52,605 bases of DNA from the NCBI GenBank assembly GCA_902522225.1, contig CABYUS010000004.1, positions 1 through 52,605 of the forward strand. Direction: 5' to 3'. Source of the stretch: an uncultured Pelagibacteraceae bacterium (GTDB lineage Bacteria > Pseudomonadota > Alphaproteobacteria > Pelagibacterales > Pelagibacteraceae). This document shows positions 8,423-15,631 of this stretch, piece by piece. The notes below the pieces were generated by a model, which did not search any database, was not told the origin of the DNA, and saw nothing but the letters and a program-made list of their open reading frames with translations. The position numbers and the translations under genes were made by a program. The stretch's first letter is position 1, and every line of letters begins with the position of its first letter.

Positions 8423-8853
8423 TGGAAGAAAATTCAAAAGTAATGGAAAAAACTAAGTTAGATTTTAAGGACAGCATGTATGCTACAGGTAGAAGAAAAA
8501 CTTCAATTGCTAAAATCTGGCTTAAAAAAGGTACTGGCATAATTTTTGTTAATGGTAAAAATTTTCAAGATTATTTCACAAGTGACACTCATAAAATGCA
8601 AATATTAAGACCTTTTGAAATAATTGATCAAGCAACTCAATATGACGTTAGATGTCAAGTTGTTGGTGGAGGCCATACTGGACAAGCAGGAGCCATGGTT
8701 CATGGTATTTCAAGAGCCTTACTTAAATTTGATGAAAATTTTAAACCTACACTAAGAAAAGAAAAGCTTACAACTCGAGATTCTCGTGCTGTTGAGAGAA
8801 AAAAACCTGGAAGAGCAAAAGCACGAAGAAGTTTTCAGTTTTCTAAAAGATAA
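8422..8853 (+). CDS. rpsI: 30S ribosomal protein S9
   Basis: Small-subunit protein whose basic C-terminal tail contacts tRNA in the P site. Of 143 residues, the core starts at YATGRRKTSIAKIWLKKGTG. It includes VVGGGHTGQAGAMVHGISRALL and ends in the invariant RDSRAVERKKPGRAKARRSFQFSKR-type tail (KPGRAKARR then the terminal SKR). The 17-residue N-terminal extension is typical of alphaproteobacterial S9. It is translationally coupled to rplM and followed 32 bases later by argC. Confidence 0.97.
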   Translation: MEENSKVMEKTKLDFKDSMYATGRRKTSIAKIWLKKGTGIIFVNGKNFQDYFTSDTHKMQILRPFEIIDQATQYDVRCQVVGGGHTGQAGAMVHGISRALLKFDENFKPTLRKEKLTTRDSRAVERKKPGRAKARRSFQFSKR

Positions 8854-8885
8854 TACTTTTTTTAATTTTTATAGTAATATTACAT

Positions 8886-9905
8886 ATGCGCAAATTAAAC
8901 GTATTAGTTGCTGGATCAACTGGTTACATAGGATTGCAACTTATAAAACATTTATCAGTACATCCAAAAATTAATATTAAATATCTTTGTGGCAATTCGT
9001 CAGTTGGTAAAAAAATTTCTCTTTATGATAAAACTTTAGGTAAATATAAGTTACCCATAATTACTAAGTTTAATAAAAATCATTTAAATAATGTTGATAT
9101 TGTATTCACAGCATTACCAAATGGTCAGGCACAAATATTATCAAATTTATTAAAACCTAATAATTTATTGATTGATTTGTCTGCCGACTTTAGAATATCA
9201 AATCATTTAATTTATAAAAAATTTTATCACTTATCTCATAAGTCCAAGCGAAATATTAGTAATAGTATTTATCTCCTACCTGAATTAAATAAGGAAAATC
9301 TTAGTAAATATAAAATCATATCATGTCCCGGCTGTTACCCTACATCATTGCTTATTCCTTTAATTCCTTTGTTAAAAAGTAAAATAATTAATCAAAAAAA
9401 TATTATTATAGATTCTAAGTCTGGTTATTCTGGCGCTGGTCGAAGTGTTCATAAGAAACATAAAAAAAATAATTTATATGAGTCTATAAGTTCTTATGGT
9501 GTAGGATTTCATAGACATAATTCAGAAATTAATCAAGAATTTCAAAAAATTAGTAAAAATATATTTTACAATTTTACCCCACATTTAACTCCTATGTTTA
9601 GGGGAATATTAAGCACTATATATCTTGAACTTCCAAAAGGTAAATCAGCAAAAAACATTCTAATGTTATTGAAAAAAGAGTTTAAAAAAGAAAAATTTAT
9701 TAAATTTGCAAAATTTAATAAACCTATCAGCACAAATGATGTTATAAATACCAATAATTGTTTGTTATCAGTTTGTGAAACAAGGTATAAAAATAAAGTA
9801 ATACTTTTTTCCGCAATAGATAATCTTATTAAAGGTGGGGCAGGTCAAGCTGTACAAAATATGAATATGTACTTTGGCTTTAAGGAAAACACAGGTTTAA
9901 AATGA
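8886..9905 (+). CDS. argC: N-acetyl-gamma-glutamyl-phosphate reductase
   Basis: Third step of arginine synthesis: NADPH-dependent reduction of N-acetylglutamyl-phosphate to the semialdehyde. The 339 residues start with the nucleotide-binding VLVAGSTGYIGLQLI. The catalytic cysteine sits in SCPGCYPTS (Cys150), followed by DSKSGYSGAGRS, and GFHRHNSEI supplies the histidine. The C-terminus has NLIKGGAGQAVQNMN, also a family signature. The argC gene behind rplM-rpsI is a standard alphaproteobacterial order. The stop overlaps the next start by four bases (ATGA). Confidence 0.95.
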   Translation: MRKLNVLVAGSTGYIGLQLIKHLSVHPKINIKYLCGNSSVGKKISLYDKTLGKYKLPIITKFNKNHLNNVDIVFTALPNGQAQILSNLLKPNNLLIDLSADFRISNHLIYKKFYHLSHKSKRNISNSIYLLPELNKENLSKYKIISCPGCYPTSLLIPLIPLLKSKIINQKNIIIDSKSGYSGAGRSVHKKHKKNNLYESISSYGVGFHRHNSEINQEFQKISKNIFYNFTPHLTPMFRGILSTIYLELPKGKSAKNILMLLKKEFKKEKFIKFAKFNKPISTNDVINTNNCLLSVCETRYKNKVILFSAIDNLIKGGAGQAVQNMNMYFGFKENTGLK

Positions 9906-10102
9906 AAAGATTAATAATTTTGTTATTTTTATTGAGTGGATGTTCTTTTACTGATGTGGGATATTTTGGTGAAGAAAAGAATACTTCAAATGTTAAAATA
10001 ATAGATAATATAAATTTTGAGGATGATTATACAATTGATGAATATATTACTTTACTGGAGAAATACAGTAAAGATAATGATTATCCTAATATGAATAAAT
10101 AA
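9902..10102 (+). CDS. Small predicted lipoprotein of unknown function
   Basis: A 66-residue protein with a lipoprotein signal, LIILLFLLSGC, in which Cys14 would be the lipidated residue. The remaining 52 residues are mostly polar and acidic (DEYITLLEKYSKDNDYPNMNK) and have no domain I recognise. The start overlaps argC by four bases and the stop is two bases before hom, so it is co-translated with amino-acid biosynthesis genes to which it has no obvious functional link. The lipobox makes a real gene likely. Confidence 0.72.
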   Translation: MKRLIILLFLLSGCSFTDVGYFGEEKNTSNVKIIDNINFEDDYTIDEYITLLEKYSKDNDYPNMNK

Positions 10103-10104
10103 TT

Positions 10105-11388
10105 ATGAAAAATATTGGAATTGGAATTGTTGGAATTGGCAATATTGGTAGTTATTTATATAAAGAAATAAATTCAAAAAAAAATGAAATTTATAAAAAC
10201 TTAGGTTTCAAAATTAATATTGTAGGTGTATCAGCGAAAAATTTTAAAAAAAAAAGATCTATTAAATTAAACAAAAAATTATTCTTCAAAAATCCAATTG
10301 ATTTGGCAAAAGATGACAAAATTAATATTTTATTTGAATTAATTGGAATGTCTGATGGAATTTCAAAAAAAGTTGTTGAAACAGCATTAAGAAATAAAAA
10401 ACACGTGATAACAGCAAACAAGGCTCTTATTTCCAAACATGGTGAGCTTTTATCTAAGGTAGCGGAAAAAAATAACGTAAATTTAGAATTCGAAGCATCT
10501 GTTGGTGGGGGTATTCCAGTATTAAGAACTATAAAGGATGGTTTAGCAACAAATAAAATTTCAAAAGTTGTAGGTATTTTAAATGGCACTTCAAATTATA
10601 TTCTTACAGAAATGGAAAAAACTAAGAAATCTTTTAATGACGTCTTGGCAAAATCTCAAAAACTTGGTTTAGCCGAAGCAAATCCTAAATTTGATTTAGA
10701 TGGAAGTGATGTTTTATCTAAAGTAAAAATTCTTTCATCTTTAGCATTTAAAAAAAAAATATCTAACAATAGCTGCTTAAAAAATGGCATTGAAAATATT
10801 GATCTTAAAGATATTGAAATGGCTAATAATTTAAATTTAAGAATTAAGTTATTGGGTATTACTGAAATTATAAATAATAAATTATTTGAAAGAGTTCATC
10901 CAAGTTTAGTGCCTAAAGACAATTATATTGCTAACATTAATGGAGCTATGAATGCTGTTATTTTAAATGGTTCTCCAGTAGGTGAAAGTGTATTACAAGG
11001 TGAGGGTGCTGGCCCCGGTCCTACATCATCAGCTTTAATGTCTGATTTGCTGTCCATTCTTAGAGGGAATATTAAATACCCTTTTGGGATACCTAATAAT
11101 AAAAGATTTAAAATACATTCATATAATAGCGATTTTTATGAAAACTCATTATACTTAAGACTTGAAGTTAGAGACCAACCTGGAGTTCTTTCAGATATAA
11201 CAAAAAACCTTGCAAAATTTAAAATATCCATCGAAAGACTTATTCAAATTCCAGATAAAAAAAATAAAAAAGCAACAATTGTAATTATTACACATAAGTG
11301 CTTTGAAAAAAACTCACTAAGTTGCGTAAAAAGTCTAAATAAAAATAAAAGTATCTTGAAAAATCCTGTTTTAATCCGTTTATTTTAA
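10105..11388 (+). CDS. hom: Homoserine dehydrogenase with C-terminal ACT domain
   Basis: Reduces aspartate semialdehyde to homoserine, the branch point to threonine and methionine. The 427 residues begin with the Rossmann motif GIVGIGNIGSYL (about residues 6-17). The homoserine dehydrogenase signature follows around residues 175-210 (GTSNYILTEM, LGLAEANPKFDLDGSD). An ACT domain, probably a Thr-responsive regulatory site, occupies about residues 350-427 (LRLEVRDQPGVLSDITKNLAKFKISIERLIQ). It is monofunctional, with no aspartokinase fusion. It supplies homoserine to the metY route in the same window. Confidence 0.95.
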   Translation: MKNIGIGIVGIGNIGSYLYKEINSKKNEIYKNLGFKINIVGVSAKNFKKKRSIKLNKKLFFKNPIDLAKDDKINILFELIGMSDGISKKVVETALRNKKHVITANKALISKHGELLSKVAEKNNVNLEFEASVGGGIPVLRTIKDGLATNKISKVVGILNGTSNYILTEMEKTKKSFNDVLAKSQKLGLAEANPKFDLDGSDVLSKVKILSSLAFKKKISNNSCLKNGIENIDLKDIEMANNLNLRIKLLGITEIINNKLFERVHPSLVPKDNYIANINGAMNAVILNGSPVGESVLQGEGAGPGPTSSALMSDLLSILRGNIKYPFGIPNNKRFKIHSYNSDFYENSLYLRLEVRDQPGVLSDITKNLAKFKISIERLIQIPDKKNKKATIVIITHKCFEKNSLSCVKSLNKNKSILKNPVLIRLF

Positions 11389-11391
11389 TAG

Positions 11392-12294
11392 ATGGAAATT
11401 TATATAAAACTTTTTGAAGTTCTTTTTCCTGTCTTTTTTGTTATTGGAATTGGATATTATATTGGAAAAAAGGACAAAAAATTTAATACAACATTTATAA
11501 CTAATTTTGCAGCTAATGTCGGTTCTCCTGCAATGATTATTTATGCCTTAAACGTTAAAAATGTATCCTTTTCAGTATTTTTAGATTATTTTTTTTATTA
11601 CCTTTTAGCAATCATATCATTTGCTATTGTGGGCATTGTATTTCTATACTGTCTTAAATCTAAGGATATAATAAGAGAATTACCACCTTTTATGATGCCA
11701 AATACTGGAAATATGGGTTTTCCTATATGTTTATTTGCCTATGGTCATGAAGGTTTAGGAGTAGCTGCTGCAATTACAGCACTGATAATCCTTTTTCATT
11801 TTACAATTGGTGTTTTTTTAGCAGATAGAAAAATTAGTTTTGATGTAATCCTTAAAAGCCCAGCGTTTTATACAATTATTTTTTCAGTTATTTTGCTTTA
11901 TTATGAAATTAAATTACCTGTATTTGTTGAAAATACTTCATTTCTTTTAATGTACGCTACTATCTTTTTAATTCTAATGTCGTTAGGTATTGCTTTAACT
12001 AGATTAAAAGTTTTTTCGTTTAAGAAATCATTTATTTCATCATTAGCAAGAGTGATTATTGGTCCAGTTATAGGTTTTGCAATAATTAATTATTATAATT
12101 TGACTGGATTTGCAGCTGGTGTTCTTTTAATTCAATGCTCAATGCCAAGTGCTGTCTTAAATTTCCTTGTTGGTTCTTTGTATTCTCCAAAGGAAACTGT
12201 AGATGATGTTGCTAGTATGATCTTTGTTTCAACTGTTTTATCGTTTATAACAGTTCCAATAATTGTATTTATAGCATTAAAATATTTTATTTAA
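11392..12294 (+). CDS. AEC (auxin efflux carrier) family transporter
   Basis: A 300-residue integral membrane protein with about ten helices, in two repeated halves, as in the PIN/AEC family. Family features are the early GIGYYIGKKDKKF, the NVGSPAMIIYAL segment of the first half, PNTGNMGFPICLFAYG mid-protein, and the second-half LIQCSMPSAVLNFLV. Bacterial members export or import small organic acids such as malate, but the substrate cannot be read from the sequence. It lies three bases after hom and its stop overlaps the next transporter start (TAATG). Confidence 0.88.
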   Translation: MEIYIKLFEVLFPVFFVIGIGYYIGKKDKKFNTTFITNFAANVGSPAMIIYALNVKNVSFSVFLDYFFYYLLAIISFAIVGIVFLYCLKSKDIIRELPPFMMPNTGNMGFPICLFAYGHEGLGVAAAITALIILFHFTIGVFLADRKISFDVILKSPAFYTIIFSVILLYYEIKLPVFVENTSFLLMYATIFLILMSLGIALTRLKVFSFKKSFISSLARVIIGPVIGFAIINYYNLTGFAAGVLLIQCSMPSAVLNFLVGSLYSPKETVDDVASMIFVSTVLSFITVPIIVFIALKYFI

Positions 12295-13139
12295 TGAAGG
12301 CAATAGTTTTTAATTTGTCTGCATGGATGATTTTGCCATTCATGGATGCCATAGCAAAATTTCTATCTACAGATTTATCTTTTTTTCAAGTAACATGGGC
12401 AAGATACTTCTTTACTGTAGTTCTTGTTTTGCCTTTCATGTTTATTTTTGTAAGAGAAAGTATTAGAGGGTCAAAAAACATTAAATTACAGATCTATAGA
12501 GGATTAGCATTATTTTCTGCTAACATATGTTTTTTTTATTCAATATCAGTAATCTCAATGGCAAAAGCACTTACTTTAGCTTTTATTGCACCCTTAATTA
12601 CTACGGCTTTATCTCCAAAATTTCTTAATGAAAAAGTTGGTATCAGAAGATGGTCTGCAGTTTTAGTTGGTTTCTTGGGATGTTTAGTTGTTATAAGACC
12701 AGGCTTCTTAAATTTTAATTTAGCTTCTATTGCTGCGCTTGGAACTGGATGTTCATACGGTGTATATTTAGTGATAACACGATCTCTTCATTCAACTGAT
12801 CCTCCTTTTTTAACTCTTTTATTAACGGGCGTAGTAGGGCTCTCTATAGGCTCTTTTTTTGTTCCAATGGTTTGGGAACCTCCATCAGTAATTCAATGGT
12901 TGTGGATGTGTTTAATGGGTTTATTTGCTTGTTTAGGTCATATATTTCTTATTATATCCCTTAAGCATAGTGATGCTTCTAAACTTGCGCCTTTTGGTTA
13001 CTTTGAAATATTACCAAATATAATTTTAGGTTATTATTTCTTTGGTGACTTCCCTGACATTTGGACTTTTATAGGATTATCTATCATTATTACTTCTGGA
13101 ATTTATGTTTTTAAGAGAGAATTAATAGTAAATAAATAA
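12294..13139 (+). CDS. EamA/DMT-family transporter
   Basis: A 281-residue drug/metabolite transporter with ten predicted helices arranged as two EamA repeats. The first repeat includes QVTWARYFFTVVLVLPFM and SISVISMAKALTLAFIAPLI, the second SLKHSDASKLAPFGYFEILPNIILGYYFFGDFPD. Proteins of this type in marine bacteria are often overlapping-specificity exporters of metabolites. It is co-translated with the AEC transporter upstream and is the last gene before a 492-base gene-free stretch. Confidence 0.9.
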   Translation: MKAIVFNLSAWMILPFMDAIAKFLSTDLSFFQVTWARYFFTVVLVLPFMFIFVRESIRGSKNIKLQIYRGLALFSANICFFYSISVISMAKALTLAFIAPLITTALSPKFLNEKVGIRRWSAVLVGFLGCLVVIRPGFLNFNLASIAALGTGCSYGVYLVITRSLHSTDPPFLTLLLTGVVGLSIGSFFVPMVWEPPSVIQWLWMCLMGLFACLGHIFLIISLKHSDASKLAPFGYFEILPNIILGYYFFGDFPDIWTFIGLSIIITSGIYVFKRELIVNK

Positions 13140-13631
13140 TATATATTACTTAATTATTTACATTAGATATAAAATTTAAACTACTGTATTTATTGAATAA
13201 AAAGTAATAATTAAAGTATTTTATAATATTAATTATTATAAGAAATCATTGTCATAAAATAAAATTCAAATAAGCATTAATAAGCAAATATATTAAAATG
13301 AAAAATATTAAACCATCGTTTGTGATAAAACTTAAAAAATAATAAGTAAATACGGGCTTTTTATCTATTAAATATAAATAACTATTAAATATATTGGAAA
13401 ATACATTAATAAAATATTGTTATAGAACTAATAAGCCTAAATAAATTATAAAAATTTAACATAAATATGACTAAAATTAATGAGCTCTGCAGTAAACGAA
13501 TATAGCATTTAAAAGGCCATTAAAGGGTCTAATTTAATGATTATTCATTATATGGTACAACTGAAGAGCGAACATGTCAAAATATAGAAGAGAAGGGTGG
13601 AATATTAATAAATTGTTGATATTAAACAATT
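13140..13631 (+). other. Gene-free stretch, possible remnant or small RNA
   Basis: The only spacer over 300 bases in the window. No reading frame of useful length crosses it. From 13140 to about 13480 it is almost pure A/T and featureless. From about 13480 to 13610 the GC content rises visibly, and some codon-like runs (for example ATGTCAAAATATAGAAGAGA near 13574) are broken by stops in all frames. A small hairpin TAATGA-TTAT-TCATTA lies at 13535-13550. I did not recognise tmRNA, RNase P RNA, 6S or SRP RNA motifs. It could be a decayed gene, an unrecognised small RNA or plain spacer. Confidence 0.5.
13611..13631. repeat. Inverted repeat at the 3' end of the ogt-like gene
   Basis: AATTGTT (13611-13617), a seven-base loop and AACAATT (13625-13631), directly abutting the stop codon of the minus-strand Ogt-like gene. 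It might be a weak transcription end, but the arms are A/T-rich and no U-run follows, so chance is possible. Confidence 0.3.
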
Positions 13632-13901
13632 CTAGAGCAAAAAACCCTCTTTTTTTAGTATCTTTATCTTAGCTTTTACTCCACCTTTAGCAGAATATCC
13701 CCCAAGAGAACCATCAGATCTTATAACTCTATGGCATGGTATTTTTGGTGCATATGGGTTTTTTGCACATGCATTTGCTACTGCCCTAGAAGATTTTGGA
13801 TTTTTGATTGCTAATGCTACTTGTTTATAAGTTCTAACTTCACCTTTAGGTATTTTTCTTAAATAATTCCATACTTTTAGCTGAAATTTAGTCCCTTTCA
13901 C
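13632..13901 (-). CDS. Ogt/MGMT-like DNA-binding domain protein (O6-alkylguanine transferase C-domain)
   Basis: An 89-residue protein made only of the C-terminal DNA-binding and active-site domain of O6-alkylguanine-DNA alkyltransferases. It has KGTKFQLKVWNYLRKIPKGEVRTYKQVA, the RAVANACAKNP asparagine hinge, and the intact acceptor motif PCHRVI with Cys56, then GSLGGYSAKGG. Since PCHR is intact (alkyltransferase-like ATL proteins usually have Trp in place of Cys), it could still accept alkyl groups, but the N-terminal half of classical Ogt (about 160 residues) is missing. It starts with GTG; upstream sequence in frame holds no N-domain and is used by a small membrane protein gene. Confidence 0.85.
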   Translation of the reverse strand: MKGTKFQLKVWNYLRKIPKGEVRTYKQVALAIKNPKSSRAVANACAKNPYAPKIPCHRVIRSDGSLGGYSAKGGVKAKIKILKKEGFLL

Positions 13902-13903
13902 GA

Positions 13904-14068
13904 TTATGTCATCAATAAAGCTAGTAAAACAAAAATACTTATTAAAAATAGGCCAAAAATAAGTAATAATGTCCTTGTTCTACCTTGAGGGCTTAAATTA
14001 CCCCAGAATTTAGCCACTAAAAAGCAAAAAACTACAACGATTAATCCTATAATTACATATTTAGGCAT
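13904..14068 (-). CDS. Small two-helix membrane protein, unknown function
   Basis: A 54-codon gene read directly: ATG at 14066-14068 (minus strand), stop at 13904-13906. The product starts MPKYVIIGLIVVVFCFLVAK, a first helix, then FWGNLSPQGRTR as a basic loop, then TLLLIFGLFLISIFVLLALL as a second helix. The hydrophobic-polar-hydrophobic layout, a positively charged loop and tight packing against the Ogt-like gene (two bases between stop and GTG) support a genuine gene. No Shine-Dalgarno sequence is evident. No family recognised. Confidence 0.65.
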   Translation of the reverse strand: MPKYVIIGLIVVVFCFLVAKFWGNLSPQGRTRTLLLIFGLFLISIFVLLALLMT

Positions 14069-14117
14069 TTAAAATCTTTATATTAAAATTAAAAATTCTA
14101 CAATTGTACATATTCTA

Positions 14118-14618
14118 TCAATTAAACCACCTAAAAGCTTCATAAATTGCAATACCATAAATTGAATGTCTTATTAAAAATACTATTGAGATTTGCATTG
14201 GTTTACTAGTATTAATTCCAAAAACACCTTGACCTGTAAAAGGTAAAAAAACCAATAATGGAGCCAAAGTAGTGATAATTCCAAAAATAAATCCTGAAAA
14301 ATATGACATTTTAATTCCTAAAAAGATAAAAGAAATATAATAAATAAATGCCCAACAGATGGATATAAAGTAATGAAAAATCCATCCAAAAATCAGCTCA
14401 TATTTATACTTAGGCATTTCATCAATTTTTGGGTTAAATAAAATACCTTTTTTAATCATATAATAACCCCATCTACCTAAAATATTCCAGGATGGCTCAG
14501 CTATACCAATCATTTTTTGTAAATATCCCAAAATATCAAGTATTATGCATGAAAATATACCTGCAATAATTATACTAACCATTATAGCGTTCAGATTATT
14601 TATAATTAATTGCAGCAT
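14118..14618 (-). CDS. DUF2938 family membrane protein
   Basis: A 166-residue inner-membrane protein with four predicted helices and the DUF2938 pattern: an N-terminal helix leading to LDILGYLQKMIGIAEPSWNILGRWGYYM, then ELIFGWIFHYFISICWAFIYYI, ATLAPLLVFLPFTGQGVFG-like ending, and a final RHSIYGIAIYEAF helix. The family function is unknown. The spacer to the divergent recombinase gene holds the latter's promoter. Confidence 0.75.
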   Translation of the reverse strand: MLQLIINNLNAIMVSIIIAGIFSCIILDILGYLQKMIGIAEPSWNILGRWGYYMIKKGILFNPKIDEMPKYKYELIFGWIFHYFISICWAFIYYISFIFLGIKMSYFSGFIFGIITTLAPLLVFLPFTGQGVFGINTSKPMQISIVFLIRHSIYGIAIYEAFRWFN

Positions 14619-14652
14619 AATTATTTTATAACATTTATCTTAAATATAGCTA

Positions 14653-14681
14653 TTGACATGGATAATTGACTAATATATATT
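14653..14681 (+). promoter_or_regulatory. Strong sigma-70 promoter of the tyrosine recombinase gene
   Basis: TTGACA (14653-14658, perfect -35), a 17-base spacer and TATATT (14676-14681, five of six). Transcription should start near 14687-14689, inside the left arm of the inverted repeat at 14683-14707. It is the best consensus match I saw in the window. Confidence 0.6.
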
Positions 14682-14682
14682 A

Positions 14683-14707
14683 TTCCGATAATTAATGGTT
14701 ATCGGAA
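14683..14707. repeat. Perfect 9-bp inverted repeat over the recombinase transcription start
   Basis: TTCCGATAA (14683-14691), a seven-base centre TTAATGG (14692-14698) and TTATCGGAA (14699-14707). Geometry and length (9-7-9) match a tyrosine-recombinase core site (two inverted arms around a 6-8 base crossover), but it also suits a repressor operator. The right arm ends seven bases before the ATG and its GGAA could be the ribosome-binding site. The predicted start of transcription lies within the left arm, so an intact RNA hairpin is less likely than a DNA-level role. Confidence 0.6.
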
Positions 14708-14713
14708 ATATTT

Positions 14714-15631
14714 ATGAATGATCTTATTACAGATGTAAAAACTCTTGAATTAGAAACAATTAAAAATTTAAGAAACTCAAAAGCAAATAATACTGTCAGA
14801 GCTTATGAGGCAGACTTTAAGGATTTTTCGTTATTTTGTTTAAAAAATAGTCTCAAATCATTACCAACTGAACCAAAAATATTATCTATTTATCTAACCA
14901 ATTTATCTAAAACTTGTAAGTTTAGCACACTAAAGAGAAGAATTGCATCGATAAAGGTAGTTCATAAAATGAAAGGTCACTATCTAGATTCCAAACATCC
15001 TATCATTATGGAGAATCTATTAGGTATTAAAAGGGTTAAAGGCTCATATCAAAAAGCAAAAAAACCGATATTAATCAATGATTTAAAACTTATAATTAAA
15101 GCAATAGATCAATATGAAAAAAAAGAATTAAAAAAAATCAGAAATAAGTCATTAATATTAATTGGTTTTTCAGGGGGCTTTAGAAGATCTGAATTGGTAA
15201 ATATTGAATATGAGGATCTTGAATTTGTTAATGAAGGACTAAAAATATTTATTAAAAGGTCAAAAACAGATCAATCCGGAGAAGGAAGTATAAAAGCAAT
15301 CCCCTATTTTAATAATAAAGAATTTTGCCCAGTTAATAAATTAAAGGATTGGATTAATTATAATAATATTAAAGATGGTAAAATTTTCAATATTTCTGAC
15401 AAATCAGTAGCTCTTATATTAAAGAAATATGCTTTATTAGCTGGATTAGATCCAAATAAATACGGAGGTCATAGTTTAAGATCAGGATTTGCAACATCTG
15501 CAGCAGAGGCTGGTGCTGAAGAACGTAATATTATGGCAATGACAGGACATAAAACAACTCAAATGGTAAGAAGATATATCAATGAGGCTAATTTGTTCAA
15601 GAATAATGCACTAAATAAAATTAAGATTTAA
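14714..15631 (+). CDS. Tyrosine recombinase / phage-type integrase (orphan)
   Basis: The 305-residue protein has an N-terminal SAM-like core-binding domain (about 15-100; TVRAYEADFKDFSLF, STLKRRIASI) and a C-terminal catalytic domain with every active-site residue: Arg157 (GGFRRSEL), Lys184 (RSKTDQ), His253 and Arg256 (GGHSLRSGFA), His279 (TGHK) and Tyr288 (VRRYI). It therefore looks active. Chromosomal XerC/XerD lack the GGHSLR spelling and usually sit elsewhere, so I favour a mobile-element or site-specific inversion enzyme. No phage, transposon or cargo genes flank it. The 3' end overlaps the convergent glycosyltransferase by 11 bases. Confidence 0.92.
   Translation: MNDLITDVKTLELETIKNLRNSKANNTVRAYEADFKDFSLFCLKNSLKSLPTEPKILSIYLTNLSKTCKFSTLKRRIASIKVVHKMKGHYLDSKHPIIMENLLGIKRVKGSYQKAKKPILINDLKLIIKAIDQYEKKELKKIRNKSLILIGFSGGFRRSELVNIEYEDLEFVNEGLKIFIKRSKTDQSGEGSIKAIPYFNNKEFCPVNKLKDWINYNNIKDGKIFNISDKSVALILKKYALLAGLDPNKYGGHSLRSGFATSAAEAGAEERNIMAMTGHKTTQMVRRYINEANLFKNNALNKIKI

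Noticed and set aside
5174-8853. A/T-only stem-loops after several genes as intrinsic terminators
   Set aside because: In DNA this AT-rich such repeats are expected by chance; none has a GC stem followed by a clear U-run.
13480-13631. Two-piece tmRNA or other known structural RNA in the gene-free stretch
   Set aside because: No recognisable tag reading frame ending in Ala-Ala, no long acceptor pairing and no RNase P or SRP core motifs.
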